From Paraprevotella xylaniphila YIT 11841 (GTDB lineage: Bacteria > Bacteroidota > Bacteroidia > Bacteroidales > Bacteroidaceae): DNA of 64,000 bases. The notes beneath the pieces are model-generated. The model was given only the letters and a program-made list of their open reading frames with translations, was not told the origin of the DNA and ran no database searches. Numbering within the stretch: the first letter of the stretch is position 1; each line of letters opens with the position of its first letter. This document shows positions 50,126 through 59,372 of this stretch, piece after piece. Position numbers and translations under genes: made by a program. The stretch lies in assembly GCF_000205165.1 (NCBI RefSeq), contig NZ_GL883886.1, positions 118,491 through 182,490 of the forward strand, written 5' to 3'.

Positions 50126-52333
50126 TTACGAAGAGATTTCCAACGGTGCGCGGAAAGTACATCCGTTTTTCCATTCCGAACAGCCGAAAGCGGTCTTGCC
50201 TTTGATGATGTGCCCCTTTCCGCAGAGCGGGCAGAGGTTACCCTCTTTGGGGGCAGGAGGCGTGGCCGGGATTACGGCTGTTTGGGGAGCGGCCGACTTT
50301 TTAGATAAATCGCTCTCGCCCGGCATAGTCAGGCGGGCTTGGTTCTGCTCTCGCTTGCTCGCGATTTTGCGTGCCGTTTTTGGTGCTTTAGCTGACTTTT
50401 CTTTTACGTTTCCCTTTTTCCCTTTTGGTACAGGTTTATCTTCCTGTGTTTCCGCGACGCGACGGTTGGTGTTGTCTGCCAGGACGGTATGCACGATTTC
50501 GGCTACCATTTGCTTGAGTTCTTCCAAAAAAGTTTTGGCATCGTAGGTTTTCTTTTCAATCAACCGAAGGCGGCGTTCCCAAATGCCGGTCAACTCGGCA
50601 CTTTTGAGCAGTTCCTCATGGATGAGGCTGATGAGTTCCACTCCCGTGGGAGTGGCTATAAGGTTCTTTCGTTCCAACCGAATATAATGCCGCTTGAAGA
50701 GGGTCTGGATGATGGCGGCCCGGGTGGACGGACGGCCGATACCGTTCTCTTTCAAGGCATCACGCAATTCGTCGTCGTCCACCAGGCGACCCGCAGTCTC
50801 CATGGCGCGCAAGAGCGTAGCTTCTGTGTAAGGTTTGGGTGGCTGTGTCCATTTTTCGGCCAAGTCCGGAACGTGGGGGCCGCTTTCACCTTTCGTGAAA
50901 ACAGGGAGCGTACGTTCTTCCTCGGCGTTTTTTCCCAAGGTTTCCACCGTCTTGGCCTCCTGTGCATACACCTCTCGCCAACCCGGCAAGAGAATCTGTT
51001 TGCCGGTGGCTTTGAACGGGATGTTGGCCGTTTCGCCGAGGATGGTGGTGGTGGCGAATTTGCAGTCGGGGTAGAACGCTGCAATGAAACGCCGCGCCAC
51101 GAGGTCGAATACCCGTTGTTCGTCCGGTGTCAAGCCGTGCGGTGCTACTCCTGTGGGGATAATGGCATGGTGGTCGGTGACTTTGGAAGAGTCGAACACC
51201 TTTTTACTCTTTTTCAACGCCGCGCCACGTAAGGGTTGGAGCAAGGCGGCATATTCGCCGGCTATACCGTTGAGGATGGCGTTGCATTTCGGATAAATGT
51301 CGTCGCTCAGGAAAGTGGTGTCCACACGTGGATAAGTCGTGACTTTCTTCTCGTAGAGCGACTGGATGAGTTGCAGGGTCAGGTCGGACGAGAAAGAAAA
51401 CTTGCGGTTGCATTCCACCTGTAGCGAGGTCAGGTCGTACAAACGGGGAGGGGCTTCCGTTCCGTTTTTCTTGGTGACGGACGTAATCGTGAACGGTGCG
51501 TCTTTGATTTGTTCAAGGGCTTTCCGTCCTTCTTCTTCCGAGGTGAATCCCCGGCGTGCCACATCGTTTGCCTTGCCGCTTCCGTTGCCGTTCGCACCTT
51601 TTTCCTGAGAAACCGTCGCGGTTTCCTCTTCGTCTTGTTCCAACACAGCGGTAAAGACTGTATCACGGTAGTTGGTGGTCAGTACCCAATAAGGTTCCGG
51701 CTTGAAGTTCTCGATTTCCTGTTGACGGTTGACGATGAGAGCCAGTGTGGGGGTTTGAACCCGTCCGATGCTCAGCACCTGGCGGCCCTGTGCGTACTTC
51801 AATGTATAGAGCCGCGTGGCGTTCATGCCCAAAGTCCAGTCGCCGATGGCGCGGCTCAGTCCGGCTTCGTAGAGCGACTGGTATTCGCTCTGGTCTTTCA
51901 GGTTGCTGAATCCCTCACGGATGGCTTCTTCCGTGAGTGACGAAATCCAGAGGCGTTTCACCGGGCATCGGGCACCGGCCTTCTGCATGACCCAACGTTG
52001 TATCAACTCTCCCTCCTGTCCGGCATCACCGCAGTTGATGATCATGTCAGCAGCCTGCATCAGCCGTTCAATCACCCGGAATTGTTCTTCGATGCCCTTG
52101 TCATTTTTCAGCTTGATGCCGAAGCGGGGCGGAATCATGGGTAATGAAGAAAGGCTCCACGCTTTCCAGAGCGGAGTATATTCGTGCGGTTCCTTCAGTT
52201 CGCAAAGATGACCGAAAGTCCAAGTGACCTGGTAGCCGTTGCCTTCCCAATAATTACGGTGGTCTTGCGTGGCGCCCAGTACTTTGGCAATGTCTTTACC
52301 CACACTGGGTTTCTCGGCGATACATACAATCAT
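50126..52333 (-). CDS. topB: DNA topoisomerase III
   Basis: This 735-residue type IA topoisomerase has the N-terminal TOPRIM (MIVCIAEKPSVGKDIAKVLG, then INCGDAGQEGELIQRW with catalytic acidic residues), the active-site Tyr in TYPRVDTTFLS near residue 320 and DHHAIIPTG near residue 385. A single C-terminal zinc finger (CPLCGKGHIIKG to GC) follows a basic linker rich in Lys. The ATG at 52333 starts directly at the TOPRIM strand; the longer frame to 52432 is rejected. It resolves single-strand crossings after replication or recombination. TopB genes also travel on mobile elements, but this one looks like the chromosomal type. Confidence 0.94.
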   Translation of the reverse strand: MIVCIAEKPSVGKDIAKVLGATQDHRNYWEGNGYQVTWTFGHLCELKEPHEYTPLWKAWSLSSLPMIPPRFGIKLKNDKGIEEQFRVIERLMQAADMIINCGDAGQEGELIQRWVMQKAGARCPVKRLWISSLTEEAIREGFSNLKDQSEYQSLYEAGLSRAIGDWTLGMNATRLYTLKYAQGRQVLSIGRVQTPTLALIVNRQQEIENFKPEPYWVLTTNYRDTVFTAVLEQDEEETATVSQEKGANGNGSGKANDVARRGFTSEEEGRKALEQIKDAPFTITSVTKKNGTEAPPRLYDLTSLQVECNRKFSFSSDLTLQLIQSLYEKKVTTYPRVDTTFLSDDIYPKCNAILNGIAGEYAALLQPLRGAALKKSKKVFDSSKVTDHHAIIPTGVAPHGLTPDEQRVFDLVARRFIAAFYPDCKFATTTILGETANIPFKATGKQILLPGWREVYAQEAKTVETLGKNAEEERTLPVFTKGESGPHVPDLAEKWTQPPKPYTEATLLRAMETAGRLVDDDELRDALKENGIGRPSTRAAIIQTLFKRHYIRLERKNLIATPTGVELISLIHEELLKSAELTGIWERRLRLIEKKTYDAKTFLEELKQMVAEIVHTVLADNTNRRVAETQEDKPVPKGKKGNVKEKSAKAPKTARKIASKREQNQARLTMPGESDLSKKSAAPQTAVIPATPPAPKEGNLCPLCGKGHIIKGKTAFGCSEWKNGCTFRAPLEISS

Positions 52334-52360
52334 GCGTTTCTCTTCTTCATTATAGCGGGA

Positions 52361-52368
52361 CAAAGATA
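52361..52368 (-). promoter_or_regulatory. Candidate -7 element for topB
   Basis: TATCTTTG on the minus strand lies 27 bases before the topB ATG. There is no TTTG at the consensus -33 distance. Confidence 0.5.
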
Positions 52369-52505
52369 GTGCTTTTTGCCGGAAAAATGCAGGGAAAGCC
52401 TTTCGATTTGCAAGTGGATGCAAGGATGCCATGGGAGGATTGTATTTTTTCGGTTGTTTTATAGTTAAAAAACGCCCAAAGTCTCTTCTTTTCTTTCTTT
52501 TTTAT

Positions 52506-52513
52506 TATTTTTG
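52506..52513 (+). promoter_or_regulatory. Candidate -7 element for the 52.5-kb secreted protein gene
   Basis: TATTTTTG fits TAnnTTTG, 30 bases before the ATG at 52544, within a pyrimidine-rich upstream region. Confidence 0.5.
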
Positions 52514-52543
52514 CATTGTTTTAATGCAAAAAAAAGTGTGTCT

Positions 52544-53734
52544 ATGAGAAAATCTACTTCTATTAATTTTAAGGCTGTTTTGATTGCCTTGTTTGTTGTT
52601 TCATTGGGTATAGAAATGGTTTCGGCAGCCGGTTTCCCTTCGGTTAAGGAATTGTATGGCCGCTATAAATTTAGTGGAGAATGCTCTTATGTTGACATGG
52701 TTTCTGGAGCGGCGGGCGAGGCTCCGGTTCCTGCGACAACGGGTTATAATATGGCCGTGTTGCCGGGCGAGTCAGAGAATGAATTGAAGGTGCTCGGTTT
52801 CTTCGGTTATGGCGGTGGTGTGACGCTGACCTACAATCAGGAAGATGGTACATTGAAGGGAGAAACGCCAACGGCCGTGTTTATGATGGGAATGAATTTG
52901 ATGCTTGTAGCAGATGCAGCATCCACAGGAGGAACTGTCGTTTTTAACTATCAGGTGACGGAGAAGGATGGCAAAATAGAGATTACGGCGCAGAATGCAT
53001 TGGAAAATGTCACCATTATGGATATGGAGGACGGTATTATGGGGATGCTTTCTTACGCTTCTGCATATACCATGACCAAGGAAGACATATCCTATAATCT
53101 TAGTGATGTGATTGGGGAGTATGATTTCGCGTCGACGAGGGTAGATAATAATTTGTTGGCTGATGCGTCTGAAAATTTTAAGCTGAAAATTACGGGAAAT
53201 ACCTCAGAAACGGTTCCTTCCGGTGTGAGCGTAGGGAATTGGTTCGGGATGGAAAATACGGAAGTGGCCGCAGAGTTCTATGCCGATGGTGGCATATTGG
53301 TATTGCCGCATGATGTGAAATTGGCCAATGGCATGTGCTTCGGGGCGCAACCGGAAGAGGAAGGCGGTTATAATCCCAACGAAGCTTCGTTCTTTTTTGT
53401 GGAAAAAGACAAGTTGGTGACACCGGGTTATTTGGTCTTAGACAACGGATTCGACGAGGTGATGGAAATGCCATTGCAAATGGCAGTCATAGGCGGTGAG
53501 GCCGTGAAGACAGGAAGTGGCATTAGCAGCCGTTGTATCAAGGATGTCAAAATTTATGGTTCAGACGGCTCGATTCGCGTAGAAGGGTTGGAAAGTGCCG
53601 AAATCAGTGTGTTTGACGCACAGGGTATGTTGGTGTCGTCTGTGCACGGAGCTACGGCTGCATTCGGCAGTCTGAAGTCTGGGCTGTATTTGGTAAAAGT
53701 CGGCAGTCAGACAGCGAAAGTTGTAGTGAAATAA
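52544..53734 (+). CDS. Secreted protein with two beta-rich repeats and T9SS type A sorting tail
   Basis: This 396-residue protein has a signal peptide (about residues 1-29, ending VSAAG). Two related halves begin VKELYGRYKFSG and LSDVIGEYDFAS and look like all-beta, lipocalin-type repeats of about 140 residues. The last 65 residues match a T9SS type A C-terminal domain: VKIYGSDGSIRVEGL, ISVFDAQGMLVSS, LKSGLYLVKVGSQTAKVVVK. It should therefore be exported to the cell surface and processed. The function is unknown. It lies 154 bases upstream of the SusC gene on the same strand, with a probable terminator between. The ATG at 52544 directly opens the signal peptide. Confidence 0.82.
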   Translation: MRKSTSINFKAVLIALFVVSLGIEMVSAAGFPSVKELYGRYKFSGECSYVDMVSGAAGEAPVPATTGYNMAVLPGESENELKVLGFFGYGGGVTLTYNQEDGTLKGETPTAVFMMGMNLMLVADAASTGGTVVFNYQVTEKDGKIEITAQNALENVTIMDMEDGIMGMLSYASAYTMTKEDISYNLSDVIGEYDFASTRVDNNLLADASENFKLKITGNTSETVPSGVSVGNWFGMENTEVAAEFYADGGILVLPHDVKLANGMCFGAQPEEEGGYNPNEASFFFVEKDKLVTPGYLVLDNGFDEVMEMPLQMAVIGGEAVKTGSGISSRCIKDVKIYGSDGSIRVEGLESAEISVFDAQGMLVSSVHGATAAFGSLKSGLYLVKVGSQTAKVVVK

Positions 53735-53751
53735 CCTGAAGATATATATGT

Positions 53752-53803
53752 AAAACGAGGGAACCGGGTCTTGTGGGACTTCTTTCTCTTCGTTTTATTT
53801 TTC
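53752..53803 (+). terminator. Possible terminator between the secreted protein gene and susC
   Basis: AAAACGAGGGAA pairs imperfectly with TTTCTCTTCGTTTT, followed by a T-rich tract. The stem has mismatches, so confidence is limited. Confidence 0.45.
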
Positions 53804-53887
53804 TTTTTCCAAAGTGTTGGAGAAAGGGAATATAAAATGGTTGGCAGGAGTAATAATGTCCTGCTTTTTATATATAACGAAAGAAGT

Positions 53888-56800
53888 ATGAAAATAAACT
53901 TGAGAATCGTATTTTTCCATTTAAAGGCTTGCGGTGCCGGGTTTGCCCTTTTCGTTTTTGTTATGGTGCTTTCATCAGTCTCTGCGCTTTATGCACAGAA
54001 CGGTACAGGTGTCGGAGGGGCGGTTCGTGCTGAAACAGTCGGAAGTCCGGAGAAAATGACGGTAAAAGGAGTTGTGGTGGACAAGGAGACTGGAGAGACC
54101 ATGATTGGAGTTTCCATTCGTGTGTTGGGTACGGACGTGATTACGGTGACGGATATAGACGGTGCTTATTCATTAACTTTGCCCAAAGGACGTTATAAAG
54201 TGGTTTTCACTTATATCGGCTACGAAAAGTTAGAGCGGGAATTGGACGCGTCCCATACGGAAAGTTTTAAGAAGGTAGTGATGGCCCCGGCATCGAAAAC
54301 CATGAATGAAGTGGTGGTGACGGGAATATACCAACGTAAGAAGGAAAGCTTTACGGGGTCGGCTGCTACTTTCGAGGGACCGGAATTGAAAAAAATCGGG
54401 GTGCAGAATGTATTGCAGAGTTTGAAAACCCTCGATCCATCTTTCAAAATCGCGGACAACATCCAATTTGGTTCAGATCCCAACCGCATGCCGGACATCG
54501 AAATCCGCGGCAAGAGCAGCATCATGGGGTTGAAAGAGGAATATGGTACGGATCCGAATCTGCCCTTGTTCATACTGGACGGATTTGAAACCGATTTGCA
54601 GACGGTCTCGGATTTGAACATGAACCGAGTGGCTTCCGTTACGATATTGAAGGATGCGGCCTCTACGGCTATTTATGGTTCGAAAGCGGCCAATGGTGTT
54701 GTGGTCATCGAGACGGTGAAGCCGGAGAAGGGACGGTTGCGCTTGAGTTATAAAGGCGACTTCTCCCTGACAATGGCCGATTTGACGGATTATAACCTGA
54801 TGAATGCCAGCGAAAAGATAAAGTTCGAAGAATTGGCCGGGTTATATACTGATTTGACGAACGACCCGTTAAACCAACTGAGGTTGGACAACCTGAGGAA
54901 CGAACGCTTGAAAGAAGTGGCACGTGGAGTGGATACTTATTGGTTGAGTGAGCCATTGCGTACCGGTTTCGTGCAAAAACATAACGTTTATGCCGAGGGT
55001 GGAGAAGAGAAAATCAGGTATGGCTTAGGGCTGACTTACGGGAATACGGAAGGCGTGATGAAGGAGTCGAGCCGCCAGACCCTATCCGGTAATCTGGATT
55101 TGATTTATCGTACCGGGAAGTTTCAGTTCAGTAATAAACTGACGATTGATTATCTGGAAACGTCCGACCCTGTGGTCTCGTTCTCCGAATATGCTTTGGC
55201 TAATCCCTATTACCGCAAGTACAATGCCGATGGCGGAGTAGACAAGTATTTGTATGTTCCGGAGAATGACGACGAGGCTCCTGTTCCGAATCCGCTTTGG
55301 AATGCCCGTCTGAACAATTATGACCGTGGGGATGAATTTGGCTTTACGAATAACTTCATTGCGGAATGGTTTGCCACGACGGATTTGCGTGCCCGTGCCA
55401 AATTCGGAGTGACGAAAACTACGGCCACAGCCGAAACGCGTTTGTCTCCGTTGCATACGGATTTCGACAGTATGAGCGATACGGAGAAGGGCTCATACGA
55501 ACATTCCACTACTGCTGTCACGAAGTATGAAGGGGACCTGTCCGTGACTTACGGCAAGCTGTTCCGGGAAGTCCACATGCTCAATCTTGTCGGCGGGTTT
55601 AATTTTTCCAACACGGAGTCTACCCGTAACGGTTATAAGGCAATAGGCTTCACCGAAGACCAGTTCGGTGCACCTTCTTTTGCCAATGGCTATCCGGATG
55701 GTGGAAAACCTTCATATTCAGAAAGCACCACGCGTGCGGCCAGTTTCTATTTGAATGGTGGATACGCGTATGACAACCGTTATTTGCTCGACGTTAACTA
55801 TCGGCGCGACGGGGCTTCCATGTTCGGGTCGAGCCACCGTTTCCGCGATACGTGGTCGGTGGGTATAGGTTGGAACATTCACAAGGAAAAGTTTATGAGC
55901 GGCACGGACCTGTTCCAACTGCTCAAGTTGCGTGCGTCTGTCGGCAATCCCGGTAATCAGAACTTTTCCGCTTATCAGGCTTTCACGACTTATCAATTCA
56001 ATGGATGGATGACCAATGTGTTCGGTGCGGGTGTTTTGATATCGGCTTTGGGAAATCCCGACCTTCAGTGGCAGAACACTTTGAATTATACGGTAGGGAC
56101 GGATATAGCCATGTTCGACAATCGTTTGAATGTAACTGTGGATGTTTTCCGCAAAATTACAGACCCGCTGTTGGCTGTCATTACGACACCGGGTTCGGTA
56201 GGCGTAAAGAGCGTAGCGATGAATGCCGGCCAGCAAAATACGAACGGACTGGAGGCTACGTTGCGTGTGTCTCCTATTCATAACGTGGAAAAGGGGATAC
56301 AATGGACCGTCAGCTTGAATGCGCGGACGTACAAATCGGAGTACGCTCATATAGGCAATTCTTTGAGTGCTTTGAACAAAGCCGGACAGGCTTCGGTGAC
56401 GGGGACGACGCGTTATTACGATGGAGGAAGCCCGACGGCTATTTGGGCTGTCCGTTCGGCAGGTATTGACCCGGCTACGGGTAAAGAGCTTTTTATTAAG
56501 AAAGACGGTAGTTATTCGTTCGATTATGATGTGAATGACGAAGTGGTCGTCGGTGACACGCAGCCTAAATTGGAAGGGGTCTTGGGAACGACCTTTTATT
56601 ACAAGGGCTTTTCGTTCGGAGCTTATTTCCGTTACCAACTCGGGGGGCAGATATTCAATTCAGATTTATATAATAAGGTGGAGAATATCGATTTGAGTGA
56701 CATAAACTACAATCAGGACCGACGTGCGCTGTATGACCGTTGGTCCGTTCCAGGTCAGGAAGCGCAGTTTAAGGGTATCTCCTTAGTGCAGAAAACGGAC

Positions 56801-57022
56801 AAGTCTTCCCGTTTCGTAATGGATGAGAATACGTTTGCCGGAGAGTCCTTCAATGTAGGATATGAATTCACGCAACCTTTCATTAAAAAGGTCGGTCTGT
56901 CGTCGTTGACCCTTCAGGCTAACATGAACGACATCTTCCGGGTGTCTACCGTAAAAGCGGAACGGGGTATTGATTATCCTTTTGCGCGAACTGTGTCATT
57001 TTCTGTTTCAGCCGTATTCTAA
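53888..57022 (+). CDS. SusC/RagA family TonB-dependent outer-membrane receptor
   Basis: This 1044-residue receptor has a long signal peptide (to LYAQ, about 37), a carboxypeptidase-regulatory-like domain (about 57-140; VKGVVVDKETGETMIGVSIRV, the SusC N-terminal extension), a plug domain (MNEVVVTGIYQRKKESFTG, then TILKDAASTAIYGSKAANGVVVIET) and a 22-strand barrel ending in Phe (VSFSVSAVF). It forms the pedal-bin importer with the SusD 14 bases downstream, energised by TonB/ExbB/ExbD. The ATG at 53888 follows an AAGAAG and opens the signal peptide; the upstream in-frame extension is not credible. The substrate is unknown. Confidence 0.95.
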   Translation: MKINLRIVFFHLKACGAGFALFVFVMVLSSVSALYAQNGTGVGGAVRAETVGSPEKMTVKGVVVDKETGETMIGVSIRVLGTDVITVTDIDGAYSLTLPKGRYKVVFTYIGYEKLERELDASHTESFKKVVMAPASKTMNEVVVTGIYQRKKESFTGSAATFEGPELKKIGVQNVLQSLKTLDPSFKIADNIQFGSDPNRMPDIEIRGKSSIMGLKEEYGTDPNLPLFILDGFETDLQTVSDLNMNRVASVTILKDAASTAIYGSKAANGVVVIETVKPEKGRLRLSYKGDFSLTMADLTDYNLMNASEKIKFEELAGLYTDLTNDPLNQLRLDNLRNERLKEVARGVDTYWLSEPLRTGFVQKHNVYAEGGEEKIRYGLGLTYGNTEGVMKESSRQTLSGNLDLIYRTGKFQFSNKLTIDYLETSDPVVSFSEYALANPYYRKYNADGGVDKYLYVPENDDEAPVPNPLWNARLNNYDRGDEFGFTNNFIAEWFATTDLRARAKFGVTKTTATAETRLSPLHTDFDSMSDTEKGSYEHSTTAVTKYEGDLSVTYGKLFREVHMLNLVGGFNFSNTESTRNGYKAIGFTEDQFGAPSFANGYPDGGKPSYSESTTRAASFYLNGGYAYDNRYLLDVNYRRDGASMFGSSHRFRDTWSVGIGWNIHKEKFMSGTDLFQLLKLRASVGNPGNQNFSAYQAFTTYQFNGWMTNVFGAGVLISALGNPDLQWQNTLNYTVGTDIAMFDNRLNVTVDVFRKITDPLLAVITTPGSVGVKSVAMNAGQQNTNGLEATLRVSPIHNVEKGIQWTVSLNARTYKSEYAHIGNSLSALNKAGQASVTGTTRYYDGGSPTAIWAVRSAGIDPATGKELFIKKDGSYSFDYDVNDEVVVGDTQPKLEGVLGTTFYYKGFSFGAYFRYQLGGQIFNSDLYNKVENIDLSDINYNQDRRALYDRWSVPGQEAQFKGISLVQKTDKSSRFVMDENTFAGESFNVGYEFTQPFIKKVGLSSLTLQANMNDIFRVSTVKAERGIDYPFARTVSFSVSAVF

Positions 57023-57035
57023 AGCTATAGAAATT

Positions 57036-58535
57036 ATGAAAATATTAAAATATATCATATTGTCTTTTTCCGGCTTGTTTTTCACGGCCGGATGTAGTGA
57101 CTGGCTTGAAGTGAAGCCCTACGACACCATGGCCGAAGGTGATTTGTTAAGTACCGAAGAAGGTTTCAAGAAATTGCTTAACGGAGTGTATATTGATTTG
57201 AACAAGGACGAGCTGTACGGCCAGACGCTTACCGTGGAAATGGTGGAGATTATGGGAGGGTCTTATCTGATTGGTACCGATCCATTGACTTGGGGCGATT
57301 ATATTGATTTGAACAACCGGAACTTCACTACCGAGTATTGGCGTACGAGACTCGACAATACGTGGGACAAGGCGTATGCATTGATTCGTAATTGCAATAC
57401 GATATTGGAACAGATGGAGAGTCGTAAGCCGGTCTTTACAGGCAACAATTATAATTTGATTCGGGGAGAAGCGTTGGCGTTAAGGGCTTTGCTGCATTTC
57501 GACATGTTCCGTCTGTTCGGTCCCGTGTATAAGCTGAACCCGACGAAGACCAGTATTCCCTATGAGACATCCACTACCTTGCAGGTGCAGGAACTGTTAC
57601 CGGGGAATGAAGTGATGCGCCATGTCATAGAGGATTTGTCTGAAGCGGAAAAACTGTTGGCCGATGACCCGATTATCACGACGACGGACCATTTGGTCAA
57701 TCATGCGACGACGGGGGGAAGCAATTTCTTGGAGTACCGTACGTTGAGGCTTAATTATTATGCCGTACAGGCGTTGTTGGCGCGGGCATATCACTATATA
57801 TCCAGTTACAAGGATGAGCATCAGGAGGACTATAAAGCCAAGGCTAAAAGCTATGCCGAAGGGATTATTAATATTGCCCCGCAGCATTTCCCGTTTGTGA
57901 ATAAAGCGGACGTGTTAGGGACACCGGAGAATGTGGATCGCATTTTTGCTACGGAAGTGATTTTCGGTCTGACGAATGTGAACCGTAATCTGATGTTCAA
58001 GAACAACAACGATCCGGATCGAAGCCCGAAGCCGGTGCTCAGGATGGATCCGGCTCTTCTGGAGATGCCTTATTTCGGCGGCGGAGCGGACTACGGCGGG
58101 TCTACTGACGACTATCGTTACATTGCCAACTGGAAAAAGAGCGGAAATGATTACTATTTCTATAAGTATGCGGACATTACCGACGTGGGGAAGATAGAGA
58201 ACACCATCGTTCCGATGATACGGTTGGGAGAAATGTATCTGATTATTGCAGACCTTTACGACGAGGTGAGCGAACGCCCTCTTATGGGCAGTTGGGTGAA
58301 TAAGTTACGGGAACACCGTGGAGTAGAGAAAATGGATGAATCTAAATATGCTCCGCGTTTCTTGGGATACGAGGTCGTGAGAGAGCTGTATGGGGAGGGA
58401 CAAATCTTTTTCTATCATAAGCGGAACTATTCACCGGTATTGATTACTTTTGATCCTATTACGGAATTCATCCCGGCTTCGGAGAAATTTTTTGTAGTTC
58501 CTTTACCGGATACGGAATCAGACAACAGACAATAA
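57036..58535 (+). CDS. SusD/RagB family substrate-binding lipoprotein
   Basis: This 499-residue lipoprotein has lipobox FFTAGCS (Cys about 20) followed by DWLEVKPYDTMAEGDLLSTEEGF, the standard SusD start. TPR-like helices carry the binding face (AYALIRNCNTILEQ, RGEALALRALLHFDMFRLFGPV, LRLNYYAVQALLARAYHY). It caps the SusC barrel on the outer surface. It starts 14 bases after susC and ends 7 bases before the DUF4843 gene. Ligand type cannot be read from sequence, and no glycan enzyme is in this operon. Confidence 0.95.
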   Translation: MKILKYIILSFSGLFFTAGCSDWLEVKPYDTMAEGDLLSTEEGFKKLLNGVYIDLNKDELYGQTLTVEMVEIMGGSYLIGTDPLTWGDYIDLNNRNFTTEYWRTRLDNTWDKAYALIRNCNTILEQMESRKPVFTGNNYNLIRGEALALRALLHFDMFRLFGPVYKLNPTKTSIPYETSTTLQVQELLPGNEVMRHVIEDLSEAEKLLADDPIITTTDHLVNHATTGGSNFLEYRTLRLNYYAVQALLARAYHYISSYKDEHQEDYKAKAKSYAEGIINIAPQHFPFVNKADVLGTPENVDRIFATEVIFGLTNVNRNLMFKNNNDPDRSPKPVLRMDPALLEMPYFGGGADYGGSTDDYRYIANWKKSGNDYYFYKYADITDVGKIENTIVPMIRLGEMYLIIADLYDEVSERPLMGSWVNKLREHRGVEKMDESKYAPRFLGYEVVRELYGEGQIFFYHKRNYSPVLITFDPITEFIPASEKFFVVPLPDTESDNRQ

Positions 58536-58542
58536 ACAGGTT

Positions 58543-59361
58543 ATGATGAAGAATTTAAAAATATGGTTTCCGATGTGCCTTGCGCTTTGCTTGTGGAGTG
58601 CATGCGATGAACGTACGCCGGATTTGTATAGTGCTCCCGACGGAATTTACTTTAATAACCGGACTTCGGGGAGTGTGTTGGTAGATACGACGACTTTGAC
58701 TTTCGTTTATGAGCCGGACGAAACGATGTATCTCGACGTACCGGTAGTCATACAGACCATTGGAAGGCAGGCTGATATCGATCGTCCGGTCAATCTCAAG
58801 GTTTGGTCGGACAATGCCGAGGAAGGAGTGGATTATGAGTTGCTGACACCGGCGGTGGTACCGGCTCATGCTTCCATGTTTTCCTATGTGGTTCGTTTGA
58901 AACGTACGGAAGCCATTAAAACGGGATTGAAGTCCATTTATCTGGAACTGTCGGCTAACGAGTATTTCACTACGTTTCTGGAGAGGGATTCTACGGGAAG
59001 CGAGGAACGTCCTTACACCGAGATGTTGAAGTTCCGGATAGATTTTTCCGACTTCTATTCTACTCCTCCGGTCGGATGGCTTCCCGAGTATGTCGGCGAG
59101 TTTTCAGAACGTAAGTTACGTCTGATGTGGAAGCTGTTCGATGATGTGGTGGATCGTGCCGACTATAATGTGAAGGGGGCTATTCCTTTCAATAAATGGG
59201 TGTACATGCAAAGGGAAATAGATACTTATATGACGAAGCAATTATATATATTGTTGGGATATGAACAAGGAACGGTGGATGTAGACGCATTGGTGGACCC
59301 GGCAGCCGAAGGGGATGATCGCCAACTGTTGGATTTTACTCCCATAACCTCTGATAACTAA
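58543..59361 (+). CDS. DUF4843 lipoprotein
   Basis: This 272-residue lipoprotein has lipobox LWSACDE (Cys about 22). The DUF4843 features are APDGIYFNNRTS near residue 32, DVPVVIQTIGRQADIDRPVNLKV near 65 and AEEGVDYELL. These look like a Calx-beta-type fold followed by a C-terminal helical part. Such proteins accompany SusC/SusD pairs as surface accessory lipoproteins with unknown ligand. Confidence 0.85.
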   Translation: MMKNLKIWFPMCLALCLWSACDERTPDLYSAPDGIYFNNRTSGSVLVDTTTLTFVYEPDETMYLDVPVVIQTIGRQADIDRPVNLKVWSDNAEEGVDYELLTPAVVPAHASMFSYVVRLKRTEAIKTGLKSIYLELSANEYFTTFLERDSTGSEERPYTEMLKFRIDFSDFYSTPPVGWLPEYVGEFSERKLRLMWKLFDDVVDRADYNVKGAIPFNKWVYMQREIDTYMTKQLYILLGYEQGTVDVDALVDPAAEGDDRQLLDFTPITSDN

Positions 59362-59372
59362 AATGGAATGAT

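Noticed and set aside
50126-52333. TopB as part of a conjugative element
   Set aside because: No tra, mob or intact integrase genes are nearby, and the surrounding genes are chromosomal. Its promoter and composition look native.
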